DNA of 64,000 nt, taken from the NCBI GenBank assembly GCA_900074885.1, contig FJUW01000002.1, positions 1,129,001 through 1,193,000 of the forward strand, given 5' to 3'. The notes under the pieces are model-generated. The model was given only the letters and a program-made list of their open reading frames with translations, was not told the origin of the DNA and did not search any database. Positions 47,077 through 59,445 of the stretch are shown piece by piece. Positions within the stretch are counted from its first letter, which is position 1; each line of letters starts with the position of its first letter. Position numbers and translations under genes: made by a program. Origin of the DNA: Rhynchosporium graminicola. Lineage: Eukaryota > Ascomycota > Leotiomycetes > Helotiales > Ploettnerulaceae.

Positions 47077-49886
47077 TCAATACTCAGACCTCGAACCATG
47101 ACTCTGCCCCTCGGAAGTCGTCCAATTATCCCTCGCAGATCTTAGGCTCGGCGTATCTCTAAACCTAACATGCCTGGCCTCAACCTCAGCATCTTTCTCC
47201 GCATCTGACATGTTTGAAACAGAGTAATCGTCAAAGTCATCCCGGTTCTCTCTTCTCATGAACCTTGTTACTGAGCTGCTACTTGACACCGAGTCATTGT
47301 CGTCGTCCATATTCCGGATTCTCGAGCTTTGAAGTCGTGGAGATAGAATCAAAGCCTTCTCTGTCCCACCATCGGTCGCGTCTTGCACATATGCTGGTCG
47401 ACCATTGGAAGTACTTCGTCCACGGCGGGAGTTATCGCGGGATGGTGAGCGGCTTACTCTCTTCCGTCGCCTAGCATGCTCTGATTCGGTCAATGAGGAA
47501 GTCAGTGGGCCATCACCCCAATCTGTATGGTTCAAACCTGTCCAGTCATTAGAGGCAGCTCTAAGGATGGGAGATCGCGGAGGTCGAGATCGTGGCGAAA
47601 ATTTATTGGCTGCAATCTATTAGCAAGACTTTCAAGGCGATAATTTAATAGCCTTACCTGATTCCCTGTCATCATAGCTAGCCTCCGACTCAGTCGGCTC
47701 TGAGTCTGGATGCCTACTCCTTCTATATCCTTTGGTCGGCTTGGAAGACTGATAAGGCTGGTACGGCTTCCCAACAATTGAAGGCAAGAAAATTTCCGGC
47801 TCTGGTCTCGACCAGTCTTCATGGTAATAGTCTGCTGCTTCTTCGGTAGAAAATCCACTCGTCTTACGAGGACTCATTGTTGCTCGATCAATATACTCTT
47901 GCTTCCTACGCTCTTCTTCGTCTTGGGCTAACTTCTTCTTTCGGTATAAGAAGGTTTCTGTCACCACGATGACTTCGTCATTCTTCTCAGGACGAATGAC
48001 ATAAGGCTGGTCCCAGGGTCGAGAATCCAGATCTGTAGGAGGGGCTCTTTCTCTCTTACGGCGTCTTCTAGCTTCGCTAGAAACCATTGAGCTCAAATTG
48101 TTTGGATTTTCGAAACTCTGATGCCTGCTTGGCGGCCCTCGGCTTGACTCTTCATACGCCTCGTAACCGTCCTGCTCAGAGGATTGACTTACAACACGGC
48201 GACCCCCGTATGTGCTTTCTGACTCTTCTACGATATAGGCCTGGTAGGGGGAGGTTCTTCCGTGTGCTCTATCTGCCTTCTGATATTGCCTGGATCCTTC
48301 GGGCTTCTCGTAAGCCTCATCAACCAGGTGGACCCCCCTCGGGTACAGCAAATCCTTTCCATCCACTTCGTCGTGATCTGGCACAACCTCAACAAATCTG
48401 AATTGAGTATTTGGAGATTGGCGACGGACTTTGTCTCTGAATGCCTCATGTATTTCGACTGGATGTTCCACATTTCTCAAGTTTTCCCGTCTCACCGGTC
48501 TACCGTAAGGGTCTGAGTTTGACCGAACTATAGAGAGCTGGCTGGTCATTGGTGACAAGGGACGTTTACGTGATTCATACTCCTTCGGGACCGGTCTCTT
48601 CGATCGTCCTCGAGGCTGAGGCTCGTGATCTGAGATTTCCTCCTCTACAATTATGTACTCATCGGTTGGTACTTGTTCGACAGTTGCCTATTGGCAAATA
48701 TTAGCACAGTGCTCTAAACGTAGGTACAATGAGGTGATTCACCTGTTTAGGCGGGCTTAGCTTTGGCTGACAAGCCTTAGGTTCACTAAGTGGTCCTGCT
48801 TCTGGGAGCTCAGAAGCTCGATCTTTGTCATCAGCACTGGATCTAGCCTTTTTCTCCTTCTGACCTTTTCGACCTTCCTTGTCCTTTTTCTCCTTTCTAC
48901 TCTTAACCCCCACAAATTCCGTATCGCTCGATTCGCTTGTAGAAGTAGCATATTTTTGGCACTTCCTACAGAATGCTATCTCAGGTACCTCTCCAGGCTT
49001 GAGTGGATGCTCATGATGATATTTCCTTGACCTTAGCCGTCCACATTCACCGCAGATGTGTTTTGTGACCGCGATGTCTACCTTCAATGCGCCTATCTCC
49101 GCAGCAATTTCAACAAGTTTCTCACTAGCTTTTCCTTGTGGCTTTTTCTTCTGTTTCTCCTGCGACTCCTCGCTCGATGCTGACGCGACTCTTGTCGAAT
49201 ACGGCCGGACTGTCTGGTTGAAATGCGAATCGAATGCCTTTAGCTGCTCCTTCTCTTTTTCTGTTGGACTCTGCTGAACGAACAGTGGAGGAGGAGCAGG
49301 TGGCTGTTGTGGAACGTAGAGTCTCAGACCCTGTGCATGAAACTGTACAGGATGCTGCATAGGATGTTGAAAAGGCTGCGGCATAGGCTGGAACTGAAAA
49401 TAAGGAGGAAATTGAGGCGACCACAGCGGAGGATGATGATGAGGACAATGCGCCATCGGTGGCATCGCATTTGGGAAAGCTTGCTGTAGCAGAGGAGCCG
49501 AATGAGTAATTTGCTGTGGTTGCGCCGCAGGATTACCCCCCAATATGACTCTTGTAACTGGTCTCTCCAGAGATCTGGATCGCCTGCGCACAATAACAGC
49601 TCTGTTTCCACCGAATGCTTCTCCCATCAGGTCCTGCACCGGGTTTATGGTCTTTGGAACCTTTTTGCGCGCCCATACGAGCTTGCCATTGATCTTCGTT
49701 AAGTATGGTGTCCCGGGAGGAATAATGCGCTCTTCATCCGACGAGCTGCTGGACTCATCGAGCTCGCTCGAAGGTCGATTTGGTTTGAAGCTGGGGTACA
49801 CAGTAAGTGAAGTGATCGCAATGGCGCAAGAAAGGCATTGATTAAGATAATTATGCTGCCAAGGAAGTGGCTTACAGTGAGAGCAT
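47077..49886 (-). CDS. Disordered Cys-pair protein, unknown function
   Basis: Four coding exons, 49886-49876, 49790-48743, 48687-47658 and 47609-47077, with introns of 85, 55 and 48 bp, give 873 residues; all phases fit. The first coding exon is only 11 nt (ATGCTCTCACT), making MLSLFKPNRPSSELDE. A conserved-looking N-terminal block (PGTPYLTKINGKLVWARKK) is followed by a Pro/His/Gln-rich stretch. A Cys-pair motif then appears, CGEC at 250-253 and CRKC at 278-281 with HHEH between them, probably binding one zinc ion. The rest is highly charged and disordered, with Lys/Glu tracts, RRRKRER and many Ser, and a helical patch VIVVTETFLYRKKKLAQDEE. It may be nuclear. I do not recognise a named family. 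Confidence 0.75.
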
Positions 49887-50555
49887 CTTTTCTAGGTGGT
49901 GGTGTATGTCGCTAGCTACGTTAGTGATCGTGGCGAAAAGAAATTTTGTGAAATCCTGGATTCAAAGTCTGGACGTCTAGGCAGGTCCGCCCTTTCCGCT
50001 TTTGGTGAAAAGAAAACAAAACTCACCTTCGGTGCTTTTTGGCCTAAATTCACGCGACGATCATCACAATTGAAGGACTTCAGCTTCCCAAGAAATGCCC
50101 ATCTACAGGTTCACAGACCCAACGTACCACTATTAAACCAATGTCATAATCACAGAGCTCTACACAGGACCCATGCCAAAGTCAGGAACGGATTACAGTG
50201 CTTCGGCTCTGTAGAAATCGAAAGTCACAATATATCCAATAGCATATTTTAGGCTCTCAAGAAACAGAAGTCATGGAAGAGGATGGGGGATTTTCCATTG
50301 TGACAAATTCAGACTCAGGGAGAGGACCTGCTCAAGCAATGCAGAACGGGTCGGCCTCGGATAGTACAGGAGCATCCGCAGTAAACAGTAGGGCAATGCA
50401 ATAGGACATAACAAACAACAAAGGAACCAAGTGCTCACTTGCAAGCCAGGCCATATTTATGAGTACATTTCTCTATTGACTACACTTTTAATCCACTTCC
50501 CTGCCCAAAATGAGAATGTGGTATGATACATGTACATGAGGCTCTGAACCCCGAT
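49887..50555. other. Intergenic stretch
   Basis: Between the start of the Cys-pair protein gene and the 3' end of STT3. A plus-strand frame at 49896-50252 has no recognisable content. Confidence 0.5.
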
Positions 50556-53109
50556 CTACTCAACTCTCAAAACCCTTGGCCCTCTTCTCTTTAACGCCTT
50601 CTTCTTCTTAATGCCCTTGTCAAATGACATGGCGGCCGCGTGATCTCTGCCGATATTATCAAGGTCCTTGACCTTGTAAATTCGGACGATCCAGTTCTCA
50701 CTGGTAAAAGCCTCCTCTACTGTGTTCAACGTTGGTCCAACATCTGGTAACTTGACATTACGGACACGATCTTGTGCCTGTCCGGGTGGGAAGAGGGAGT
50801 TGTAGTTGTAGTATGACATCTTGTACCTGTGAAATGATTAGCGGCTGCCTAGTATTCAGTTAAAGGGAGCTGCTTACATCAAGCTGTTCTTCATGGTCTC
50901 GGTAGCACCAGCATCAACTTTGTACTCTCCTCTGTCGGTAAAGAAATCACGCTCCTTGACCTCATCGGGCCAAATACCCTCAGCAATTCTGACCATCCAC
51001 AAGAACTTATTGATGTCATCTCCAGAGTATCCCAAAAGACCTCCGAAGATAACCAGAACGTAGTCGACCTCGTGTTGGCGCATAATTGGATAGCTGACCT
51101 CTTCGCGAGAGCTCATGGCCTTCCCAACAGTGGCAATGTGGGTATTGTTCCAGGTGTTGTTGTCAACAAGTGTCGGGCGATCAGCCATTCCACCAATCTG
51201 GTATCCGTAATCCCACCATGACATGATCTTGGCATTCTCGGCAGTGTTCTGGCGCAGCCATTGGTAAGCCTCTCTGTAATCATCGATGATATGTTGGCTT
51301 CCGTCGGGCATTCTGCTTGCCAGAACAACAGAAGGCGAAGAGTATGCATTGGAGGTAACCCAAGTGCAGTGCATGACGAAAATCAAGAGGTAAGATGTCA
51401 AAGCTCCAACCACAGTAGCCTTCGAGAACATGGTGTAGATACCAACAAGTGGTTGGCGCATTGAGCGGAGGCCACCCTTGGCACCCTTTCCATTAATCGT
51501 TACTTCTGTCGCGCCTTCGCCAGGAGGTGCTGGCGATTTGATTGTCAAATAAGTGTCCAGAAGACTGGACAACGCCAGAGCTGCGGAAACACAAACGATT
51601 GGAGTAAGTGTGAGCATGAGTCGAACCATGACACCAGAGAAGTAACTAGCGAGGATTGAGTAGACAACGATGAAAACCTGCTCATCGGCAAGCTTCTGGA
51701 AGCAGAGGTAGACACCTGCTGGGAAGAGCCAGATAAGGAGGTTGAGATCGAAGAAGAACGCTGGCCAAGCGGTTGGCTGATGCTCAGAAACGGAAGCGAT
51801 AATTGGAATGTGAATTTTCGCGTAACCAGTATCCCAGAGAGAGTAGAAACGTCCGGTCCATGGGGCAATGACGCCACCGACAGTCAAGAGGACTAAGCCT
51901 CCGAATGCGATAACAAAGACAGCCAGGACAAATCCTTTAAGGAGCGTAGCAAACTGCTTGCTTGGCACACCGGACCGGATGAACTCGACAAATCCGACCA
52001 ATTGAAGTAGGCCAAAAACGCCTTTGAAAATTAGTGATGGTCAACAATTATTTGCAAAATATTACTTACCAAGAGCAGACATATGTTCGCTACTGCGGAT
52101 TGGCAAGAATCCTACGAAAGGAATTTGCATGCTGGCCAAAGTTCCTAGAGCGTACCAGGAGCAGTAGCTGACGTACAATCTCGGGCTGAATCTGCCCATG
52201 CAGACAAGCACGAATACGTGCAAAGGGATCAGATTGGTAATGAAGACATATCCACCCCATGCTGACACCATGTATCCGTAGAAAAGTGCACACAAAGCAC
52301 CCCAGTATGCCGAACCGACCTTCAATGCCTTGATCCATAGGTAGAAGGTAAATACAAGTAGGAAAATAGCGATAGCCTCGTTATCGTAGCTGCCAGCAAC
52401 TGATCTCGAGATGTAACCTGGGGCAATACCCATGAAGATAGCGGCGAGGAGGCCAGCAGAAGGAGAAGTTGACATCTCGTTCGTGAAGAGGTAGGTTGCG
52501 AAAGCAGTGAGGCCGGAAAATCCAGGCGCAAGTAGGACACAAATATTTCGGATATCGACTGGAATCGTGAGGGCTCGCAGTGCGTGGTAGATAGCTCCAC
52601 TGGTCACCATCAGACCTGGGTATAACGTTCCTCCAGTAACTCGTCCAAGAGGATGCCACGTCCTGTCATCGAACCAATCCCAAAAGTCGTAGAAGCCATG
52701 TTGTACCAAGTATTTCGTTGCTCTGAAGTTGAACCAAGGATCGACTGTGTGAATCAATTAACTACAATGCTCCGAGGGGAGCTGGGAGCTCTGCCGGGGG
52801 AAAGGTACGGAATTCTGGATTTAGAAACTAACATTCGTGAATAATACTCTCAAAGCGGATCACAGAGAACAATCTCGAGGCTACGGCGCTGTCCAACAAT
52901 CAGTACGTTTTCTTTTACCATTTACTTCCGCCAGAGCCATTCCGTAGACCAAACGGAATACCGGGGCTGGATCCAGTTGTGAGCTTCCAGCTGAGGCTCT
53001 ATAGTACTTACGCGGCTGCAATTAAGCACAAAATGATCAATCGAAGAAGACCTCTCGAACTCCTTCCTGTGCTTCCCTTGAAGAAGGGCTCTGCTTGAAT
53101 TTCCGCCAT
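50556..53109 (-). CDS. STT3: Oligosaccharyltransferase catalytic subunit
   Basis: Five exons, 53109-53012, 52888-52833, 52744-52070, 52021-50878 and 50826-50556, give 747 residues with correct phase at every join. The enzyme moves the dolichol-linked glycan to Asn in N-X-S/T sites in the ER lumen. After the start [13 protein letters not shown], a first membrane helix leads to [15 protein letters not shown] and the catalytic [14 protein letters not shown] (acidic D53), which spans the second join. Many membrane helices follow. The luminal part has WWDYG at 545-549 and [11 protein letters not shown], the acceptor-sequon-binding signature. The last exon begins inside LMYKMSYYN. The Lys/Arg-rich C terminus ends RVLRVE. 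The length agrees with yeast Stt3 (718 residues). An essential housekeeping gene. Confidence 0.97.
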
Positions 53110-54099
53110 GTTTGGTGGTCAAGCTGAAATGATGTCGTTGAATGTTGAAGTCGCATATCTGGCTTTCGAGCTACGGTTCGCGCAACAGAACGCAGACAGG
53201 GTTGAGGTCAAAGCTAACGAAAGCTGCCACGTGACAACAGCTGGAACATTTCTTTGCGATTGGGGTTACTTCGCTCTGGAACATGAAAACCCATGCTTTG
53301 GTCTTTCTGTCTCTGGAAACTGCCCGGGGAAACTGTTTAAGACGGATTTCTCGATGATCTGTTCGATCTCGTTGAGTCTCTATTATACTACCCAAGAACA
53401 GCAGAACTGGCGCAGTTGTAATTTTAACAACCATCTACCTCTCAACCCAAGGCTGGTTAGTTTATCTCCAGTGAGTACAGCATATAATCAAGTCATTTAC
53501 AAAGTTGTATTGGAAGGAAGAAATGATTTCGAGATTTGTTCGAAAGGAAATCTTGGATTTTGGATCTCATAAGAATCTGAACAGAATATTTGCAATATAA
53601 TGAAAACCAATACGAAAATCGGAGGCATGACTCGCATTGCCAAACAGGAATTGAGCCAGGCTCTTCTATGGATCATGAAAGTCTATATTAAATTTTGAGA
53701 AAATATGCAATGAACGGCGTTGGAAAATGCTGTGGTAACGGAGTATGATTGTCTTTATGTCACAGATTGACACTAGAAACATGTACCTCACACTCTTCTG
53801 CTCAGAGGCAACAAATTCGTCATACCGGTACATTTGCGGATTGCAGAGCCTCCTCATTTATATGTCTTTAAAAATCACTTGCAGGAAATCGTTCCGACCT
53901 GGTGGTTTGAAATTTCCACTCTTTCTGTCAATATGAGTACAATGTGAAAGAAGTTCGCTCCTTGACGTCTAAGCTTTTGTATGAACCACTTCGCAGCTCC
54001 CAACCCCGATCCAGTGTCATTAATTTGATTCACAGGTCGATGCCATCCGTCTATCTCCTTCCAAGCAGCCATCATTACAACATCCTATCCCTGACCTCC
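53110..54099. other. Intergenic, STT3 promoter side
   Basis: Between the STT3 start and the 3' end of the ATP synthase e gene. A plus-strand frame (53108-53572, 154 codons) runs away from the STT3 start but shows no domain and is not accepted. Confidence 0.5.
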
Positions 54100-54614
54100 C
54101 TACGATGTCTTTGCATCCAAACTGTTCAAAAGTGCTTCCAGGTCGAATCGTGAATCATTAGGATCGCTTACAACTATTTCACATCATTAGCACACATTCA
54201 TAGACCGGCCGATCTCAGAGCAAGTGCCTAGCAGCTCGACAATGGTCATTGCTTTCGTCCTCAGACTCGTCGGGGAATTGTTGGTGTCCGGATCAAACGT
54301 ACTGGATCCTTTTGGGGTAGGTGAGTTCTTCCTTACAAACTCTGCCTTCGCCTGGTTGATCAAACTCTCCTTGTGCGCATATTCCTTGTTGAGGGCGGCC
54401 AGTTTCGAGGCAGCCGTGAGTTGGGCTTGGTGATAGAAACCGTAGAAGATACCAGCACCTAATGCTGAGTATCGTAGGACCTGCAGAAGCCAAACGGGTC
54501 AGCATACTCTCAGTGCGATATTCTGCCAAGAGGGCAGGATAATTCCATAACATTAGAAGACTTAAAACTAGGCGCAAAAATCTTGGAACGTACGTTTACT
54601 CCAGTGGAAGCCAT
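54100..54614 (-). CDS. ATP21: Mitochondrial F1Fo ATP synthase subunit e
   Basis: Three small exons, 54614-54594, 54480-54303 and 54173-54100, with introns of 113 and 129 bp (both donors GTACGT), give 90 residues. The protein starts MASTGVNVLRYSALGAG and has a single N-terminal membrane helix with the GxxxG dimerisation motif (G17-IFY-G21). A helical segment follows (HQAQLTAASKLAALNKEYAH, KESLINQAKAEFVRK), and the end is VSDPNDSRFDLEALLNSL, matching the DPNDPxFDLEA ending of fungal subunit e. This subunit helps dimerise ATP synthase and shape cristae in the inner membrane. The start ATG has A at -3. The gene is divergent from the dynein gene, 387 bp away. Its short exons hide it among longer meaningless frames (54510-54884). 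Confidence 0.9.
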
Positions 54615-55001
54615 TGTGAAATCTGGACAGGCGGAAGAGCGAATAAAAGATTGGCAATTGATAGAAACAAACGGGATGCGTCCAGGCAACTCAATTGACG
54701 GGCTGTCGCAGCTGTAGGAGTCGCTGTGGGTAGGTACTGAAGATGCGAAGCTCTTTTTGAGGTGGCCGGAGAAGACCGCAATCCGGGATGAGAGCTTTAC
54801 CAGTACATGCACGTGACGAGCTTGATTGCAACGCGACCTGGAAGCAATCAAACGCGACATCTTGGAAGGGAAGTCAGCGAACACTTACACCGCTTTACTA
54901 GATCGACCGAAGATTGAACACGCCAAACTTTTGCCATCCCCAGTCATCAGGAGCCTAAACGTTACCTTGCCCAGGGATGGGCATCAGTATCAGTCGCGAG
55001 A
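54615..55001. promoter_or_regulatory. Shared divergent promoter region
   Basis: The 387 bp between the starts of ATP synthase e (minus) and dynein intermediate chain (plus) must hold both promoters. I see no distinct TATA box. Confidence 0.5.
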
Positions 55002-57167
55002 ATGATGCAACAACGCAGAGATGAAATTCTGGCAAAGAAAGCCAAGCTCGCAGAGCTGAAAAGGCAGAGGGAACTGCGGACTAGGGAAATCTCCTCAAGC
55101 CGCCAGAGTATAGGTAGTCCAAGTGATGTACATAAGTCTTAAACTCAACCACATTCAAGTACTGACTTTGTTACATAGCTTGTAGCACCAATACCAAGCC
55201 GAGCAGAGAATCGAGAAGAGTTAGACAAGTACATATCTTCGATACTGGTCGACAAGAGTAGGCCTGGATCAACGGGACCTGGAGGTGCTGGATCTCCTGC
55301 AGGTAAGGGTAGTCGACCGAATAGTGTATTAAGTGCTGGGGAACTTAGCAACGAAAACTCAGAACCTTCTATTAGCCAGCTGCAGAATCAAACACAGACG
55401 CTCACGATCTCGACACAAGTCCTCTCCACCGTGCCTCTGGCCACAGTATACGAGTTCCCACCATCACCAGTCAAGGAGGTCTTTTCATATAGTAAAGGAG
55501 TACAAACGACAGAGGAATGGGGGGCGCAAACGTCACGGCCAAAGGCTTTTGAGGACTCCGATAATGAAGAAGGAGAGGCCCCTACTACATCATCACCAAA
55601 CAAACGACTGAGCAGGAGGGAAAGGGACCAGCAAGAAGAATTAAGGGAGAGCCTAAGGCGGGAGATTGAGGAGGAACTCAAAGCGACCAGAGACCTGGTT
55701 GTTGACGGACCACCCAGGACGTCTCAAAATGGAGTGGCAAACTTTCCAGCAAGAGCTCTCACACACGAAGAGCTGAATGCTGTCACATCCTCGGATGACT
55801 TTATGGACTTTGTTGAGAGGTCTAGCAAAGTTATTGAGAGGGCACTTGATCAAGAGTACGATATCTTGGCAGATTATGCTCTCAGCGGCCAGAAAGGCGT
55901 TGAAGACGACGACGACGAGTACGGCAACACGAGAGGTAAGGGTCGGCGGCGTGTAAAGGAAGTTACTCAATTCTACGACGAGCGGTGGTCTAAGAAGAGA
56001 ATGATCAGCGATATCAATTTCTCACCCAAGTTCCCTGAATTAGTACTTGCATCCTATACAAAGAATCCTTCAGCACCACATGATCCAGACGGCCTCGTCC
56101 AAGTATGGAACATGCATCTCCACGACCGCCCCGAATTTGTCTTCCATGCCCAATCCGACGTCCTAACCGCCAAGTTCTCTCCCTTTCACCCAAACCTCAT
56201 CATAGGCGGCTGTTACAGCGGACAAGTTCTGCTCTGGGATACCCGCATGAAATCCGCGCCTGTGCAAAAGACTCCACTCACAGGTACAGGCCACACCCAC
56301 CCCGTCTACTCTATCGACATAGTCGGCACCCAAAATGCCAACAACATCATCTCCTGCTCGACTGATGGTGTCGTCTGCGGCTGGACAGTCGACATGCTTG
56401 CCCAACCTCAAGAACTCCTCAACCTCACTGCACCACCACCATCTAAAACCGAAGATCTCTCTCCAACATGCATGGCGTTCCCTCAAACCGACCCTACCTA
56501 CTTCCTCGTTGGCTCAGAAGAAGGCACGATTTTCCCATGCCATCGCTACGACCGCGCCGGCGCCAAAGCCGGAGTCGATCAACGTGTCGGCTACAGAGGC
56601 CACGCTGGCCCAGTAATGTCGATTGATTTTCATCCTGCTCGTGGGCCCGTCGATCTCGGCGACCTCGTCCTCTCCTCTTCCTTAGACTGGAGTGTCAAGC
56701 TGTGGAAAGTGCGCGCTCCAGCAGCTACATCCACTACCGGCATCACGGGCGACTCCCACTCCGTGACTCCAATCCTAGATTTCACCCGTGAAGACGTCAT
56801 CTACGACGCCGCCTGGTCGCCTGTAAAGCCGGGCGTTTTCTCCCTCGTCGACGGTGCAGGGAGTCTAGAAGTCTGGGATATCACTGTTGATACAGAAGTT
56901 CCACTAGCGAAAGTCTCGCCTAGTGCCCGCAAGGGCGGAAGGAGCATGATGGCCAAGAGTCTGAATAAGTTGGCCTGGGAGGAGAGCGAGGGGAAGAGGC
57001 TGGCTACCGGGGGTATCGATGGTACGTTGACTGTTTTCGAGGTCGGGCCTGATCTTGGAGGTAAGGAGAGTGCGAGGAATGAGGAGTGGACGAGTGTGAA
57101 GAAATTGGTTGCGAGACTGGAAAGTGCGGCTGCTGGGTTGGGAATCAATGGTGCGAATGGTGTATAG
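55002..57167 (+). CDS. Cytoplasmic dynein intermediate chain
   Basis: Two exons, 55002-55127 and 55179-57167, with a 51-bp intron, give 704 residues. The N terminus (MMQQRRDEILAKKAKLAELK) is the charged single helix that binds p150-Glued of dynactin. A disordered linker follows with TQT (QNQTQTLTIS) and KGVQTTEEW at about 148, candidate binding sites for the LC8 and Tctex light chains. After an acidic helix (RRERDQQEELRESLRREI), a WD-repeat domain runs from about 307 to 680, with phrases such as DGLVQVWNMH, GQVLLWDTR, DWSVKLWKV and GSLEVWDI. It anchors cargo and light chains to the dynein heavy chain. The start ATG has A at -3 and is followed by a second ATG in frame at 55005; either could be used. 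Known as nudI or ro-type genes in moulds. Confidence 0.95.
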
Positions 57168-57630
57168 AAGGCATGAAAGTTGCTGACTGGCAGGTGGTGA
57201 GCATCTGGATGTTTAGATAGGGTAAAGGGTAGAGCGTTTGTTTCTTGTATTGTGTTGAGTTGAGTTGTATTGCATATACCCTAGTTCTCTCACCCAACAC
57301 ATTTCTGCTTGCACTCTGACGAGCAGCAAGTATGATGTAAAATAGGGAGAGAATCAAATTGAGCAATCTTACCACCCAACCCTACCTCTTCCCTTCAATA
57401 TCTCAACGTCCTTTGACGGTTATCAAGCAGAGGTGATTCATCCAGCTTCATAAAAGTCATCGTTCATTTACTTATATACACACAACCCTCAAGAACGTAT
57501 CACATCTACCACTCGCAAGGAACCAACTCAATGCAACAACACTCGTATATCATCAAAAACTCCACTACAAGTTCCCTAACCCCCCAAGTCTGCTTGCCTC
57601 CCTCCAAGTCCTCTCCTTCCTCGCCAAAAC
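57168..57630. other. Convergent intergenic region
   Basis: The dynein gene and the following minus-strand gene end toward each other here. It should contain both 3' untranslated ends; no gene is seen. Confidence 0.6.
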
Positions 57631-59445
57631 CTACTCTTCGTCTTCCTCATCGTCCTCACATCTCCTCACGTAGTACTTATCATGCTCATCCTTCCCCTCG
57701 GGCAACAGCTTCTGCCTCTCCTCCATGACGTCAAAATCCACACCGCCCATCTCCTCATCCACCGAAGACCAGCGGCTAGCGCACTCCTGAGCATCCGATC
57801 GCGGAGGAAGTCGTGCTTGCGTCGCTGTAGCAGGCTGCTCATTTGTATTTGAAGAAAGGGGCTTGTTGGGGAGCCGCATGGCACTAGGGCCACGGCTGGG
57901 GTATAGAGGGAAGGGGTTTTGTGGTGGAGATGTTGGCTTGTGTGTAGATTTTTGGAAATCAGAGGGTGCGGGTGAGGTTGGTCTTGGTGAGAAATAATTG
58001 TGAGGTTGGTGGTAGATACTTGGCTGAGGGCGGGAGGAGTCGCCTTGTGGGCGATAGGAATCTACGTGTGGGCGGTAAAGATCTCCTTCGGTGTGATGCG
58101 TGTCCATCGTCGTCTGATCGCGAGCGCGCCGATCACTGCTGCCCGAGAATCTCAGCGGTTGGTATGGCGTGAATGGTGCGTGATCGACCTTGCTTTCATT
58201 TCCTGTATGGGCATTCTGAGATGTGCTGATATCAGGTTCCGATTGCGAGTACCAGTCCAAGGAGGATATGAGAGTAGGTCCTATCATAGGTTCTCTCTTT
58301 ATAGGAGCTGGGATCGTTGATGAGGAGTGAGCGTAGGATTGAGTATCTGGCTTGGTCATGCGGTTGTAGGCTAGAGGGATTGTGTTGGATGCTGTACCCC
58401 AAGAACCATCTGGTTGCATAACTTCGCCTCTGCGTCTCCTATCATATGCGATCTGAGCTTCATCCTTTCTGTCTCTTGTGGCTGTTGTACCCCGAAAACC
58501 CTCTGATTGCATGACTTCGCTTCCGCGTCTCCTATCACTTGCGATCTGAGCTTTGTCCCGTTTGTCTGTTTTCGACGTATCATTTTCTGCTTTGAATAAG
58601 CCCTGCTTCGTTTTAGGCTATAAGATGTATCAGAAGTCTGATACGAGACATTATGAGCTGAGAATCAACATCCAAAACATACATTGAGTAGTAACCTCGA
58701 TTGCCTTCGCTCTAACTTCTTTAAAAACTCAAGATCCTCCCGAGTTTCCCGTGGTGCATCCCTGATTCTCTTCTGGATATCCTCAAGTTTCTCAGCTCGG
58801 GTTTTAATCTCCGCATTTTCCATCTTTGGAAATGGGAATTAGCACAAGTCATCTTCTATTTCCCAAACTTGCACTTTTACATACCCGTCTTATCACCTCC
58901 TCGAATTGTGCATCGAGCATGCTCTGGAATCCCTCAATATTCAGACCAGGATATGCTTCAAAAGTAGCAGTTAGATCCACCTTGTCTCTGCATTCATTAA
59001 CAGCCTGAGTCCACGCAGCTTCGTATTGAGGCCTGGTGAACGCTAGGTCGAGGTTTTCAACATCAAGACGACGAGCGAATGTACCCGGAGTGATAAATTG
59101 ACGCGGGATGAGACATTTGGATGTATGTGAGCCTACGATCAAGATCTTTGGCCACTTGATACCTCGAGGGAGAACAGCGCTTGGTCGAGAAATTCGATGG
59201 GTATTTGCGTTGCTTGAGTGGCCACGAAAGATTGTTGGCGGACTGTCGAGCATGATGATGTCAGAACTATCGTCGACCTCTTCTTTGGCACCGCTATCGT
59301 CCAGGTCAACGCCACCTGATTCATCAGAGTCTTCATCGTCGCCCAAGGTGAGGTCAATGAAGTCAGACAGGCGTCCGGATGAAGATGCTCCAGAGGCGGC
59401 CGTTGACATTCTCATAGACTTCATGTCTGCGTTAAGTCCGCTCAT
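57631..59445 (-). CDS. SUMO-interacting-motif-like nuclear protein, unknown function
   Basis: Three exons, 59445-58885, 58823-58683 and 58617-57631, with introns of 61 and 65 bp, give 562 residues; all joins fall between codons. The first ATG in frame is at 59445; the open frame upstream has only TTG. Near the N terminus DFIDLTLGDDEDSDE (29-43) and DIIMLDSPP (62-70) are hydrophobic-then-acidic motifs typical of SUMO-interacting sites. Residues about 100-235 look folded and helical (RRLDVENLDLAFTRPQYEAA, EGFQSMLDAQFEEVIRR). A two-copy repeat follows (AQIASDRRRGSEVMQSEGF and AQIAYDRRRRGEVMQPDGS). The rest is disordered, with RPH/RPQ repeats, and ends in an acidic EDDEEDEE. No named family is recognised. 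Confidence 0.75.

Noticed and set aside
47077..47145. Plus-strand 78-codon frame (from 46909) rich in Ser/Thr/Pro
   Set aside because: It runs into the last exon of the minus-strand Cys-pair gene and is probably its 3' flank read backwards.
53108..53572. 154-codon plus-strand frame overlapping the STT3 start
   Set aside because: No domain, odd composition, and it overlaps the first base pair of an essential gene on the other strand; most likely chance.
55388..55970. Minus-strand frames of about 100 codons
   Set aside because: Shadows of the dynein intermediate chain linker.
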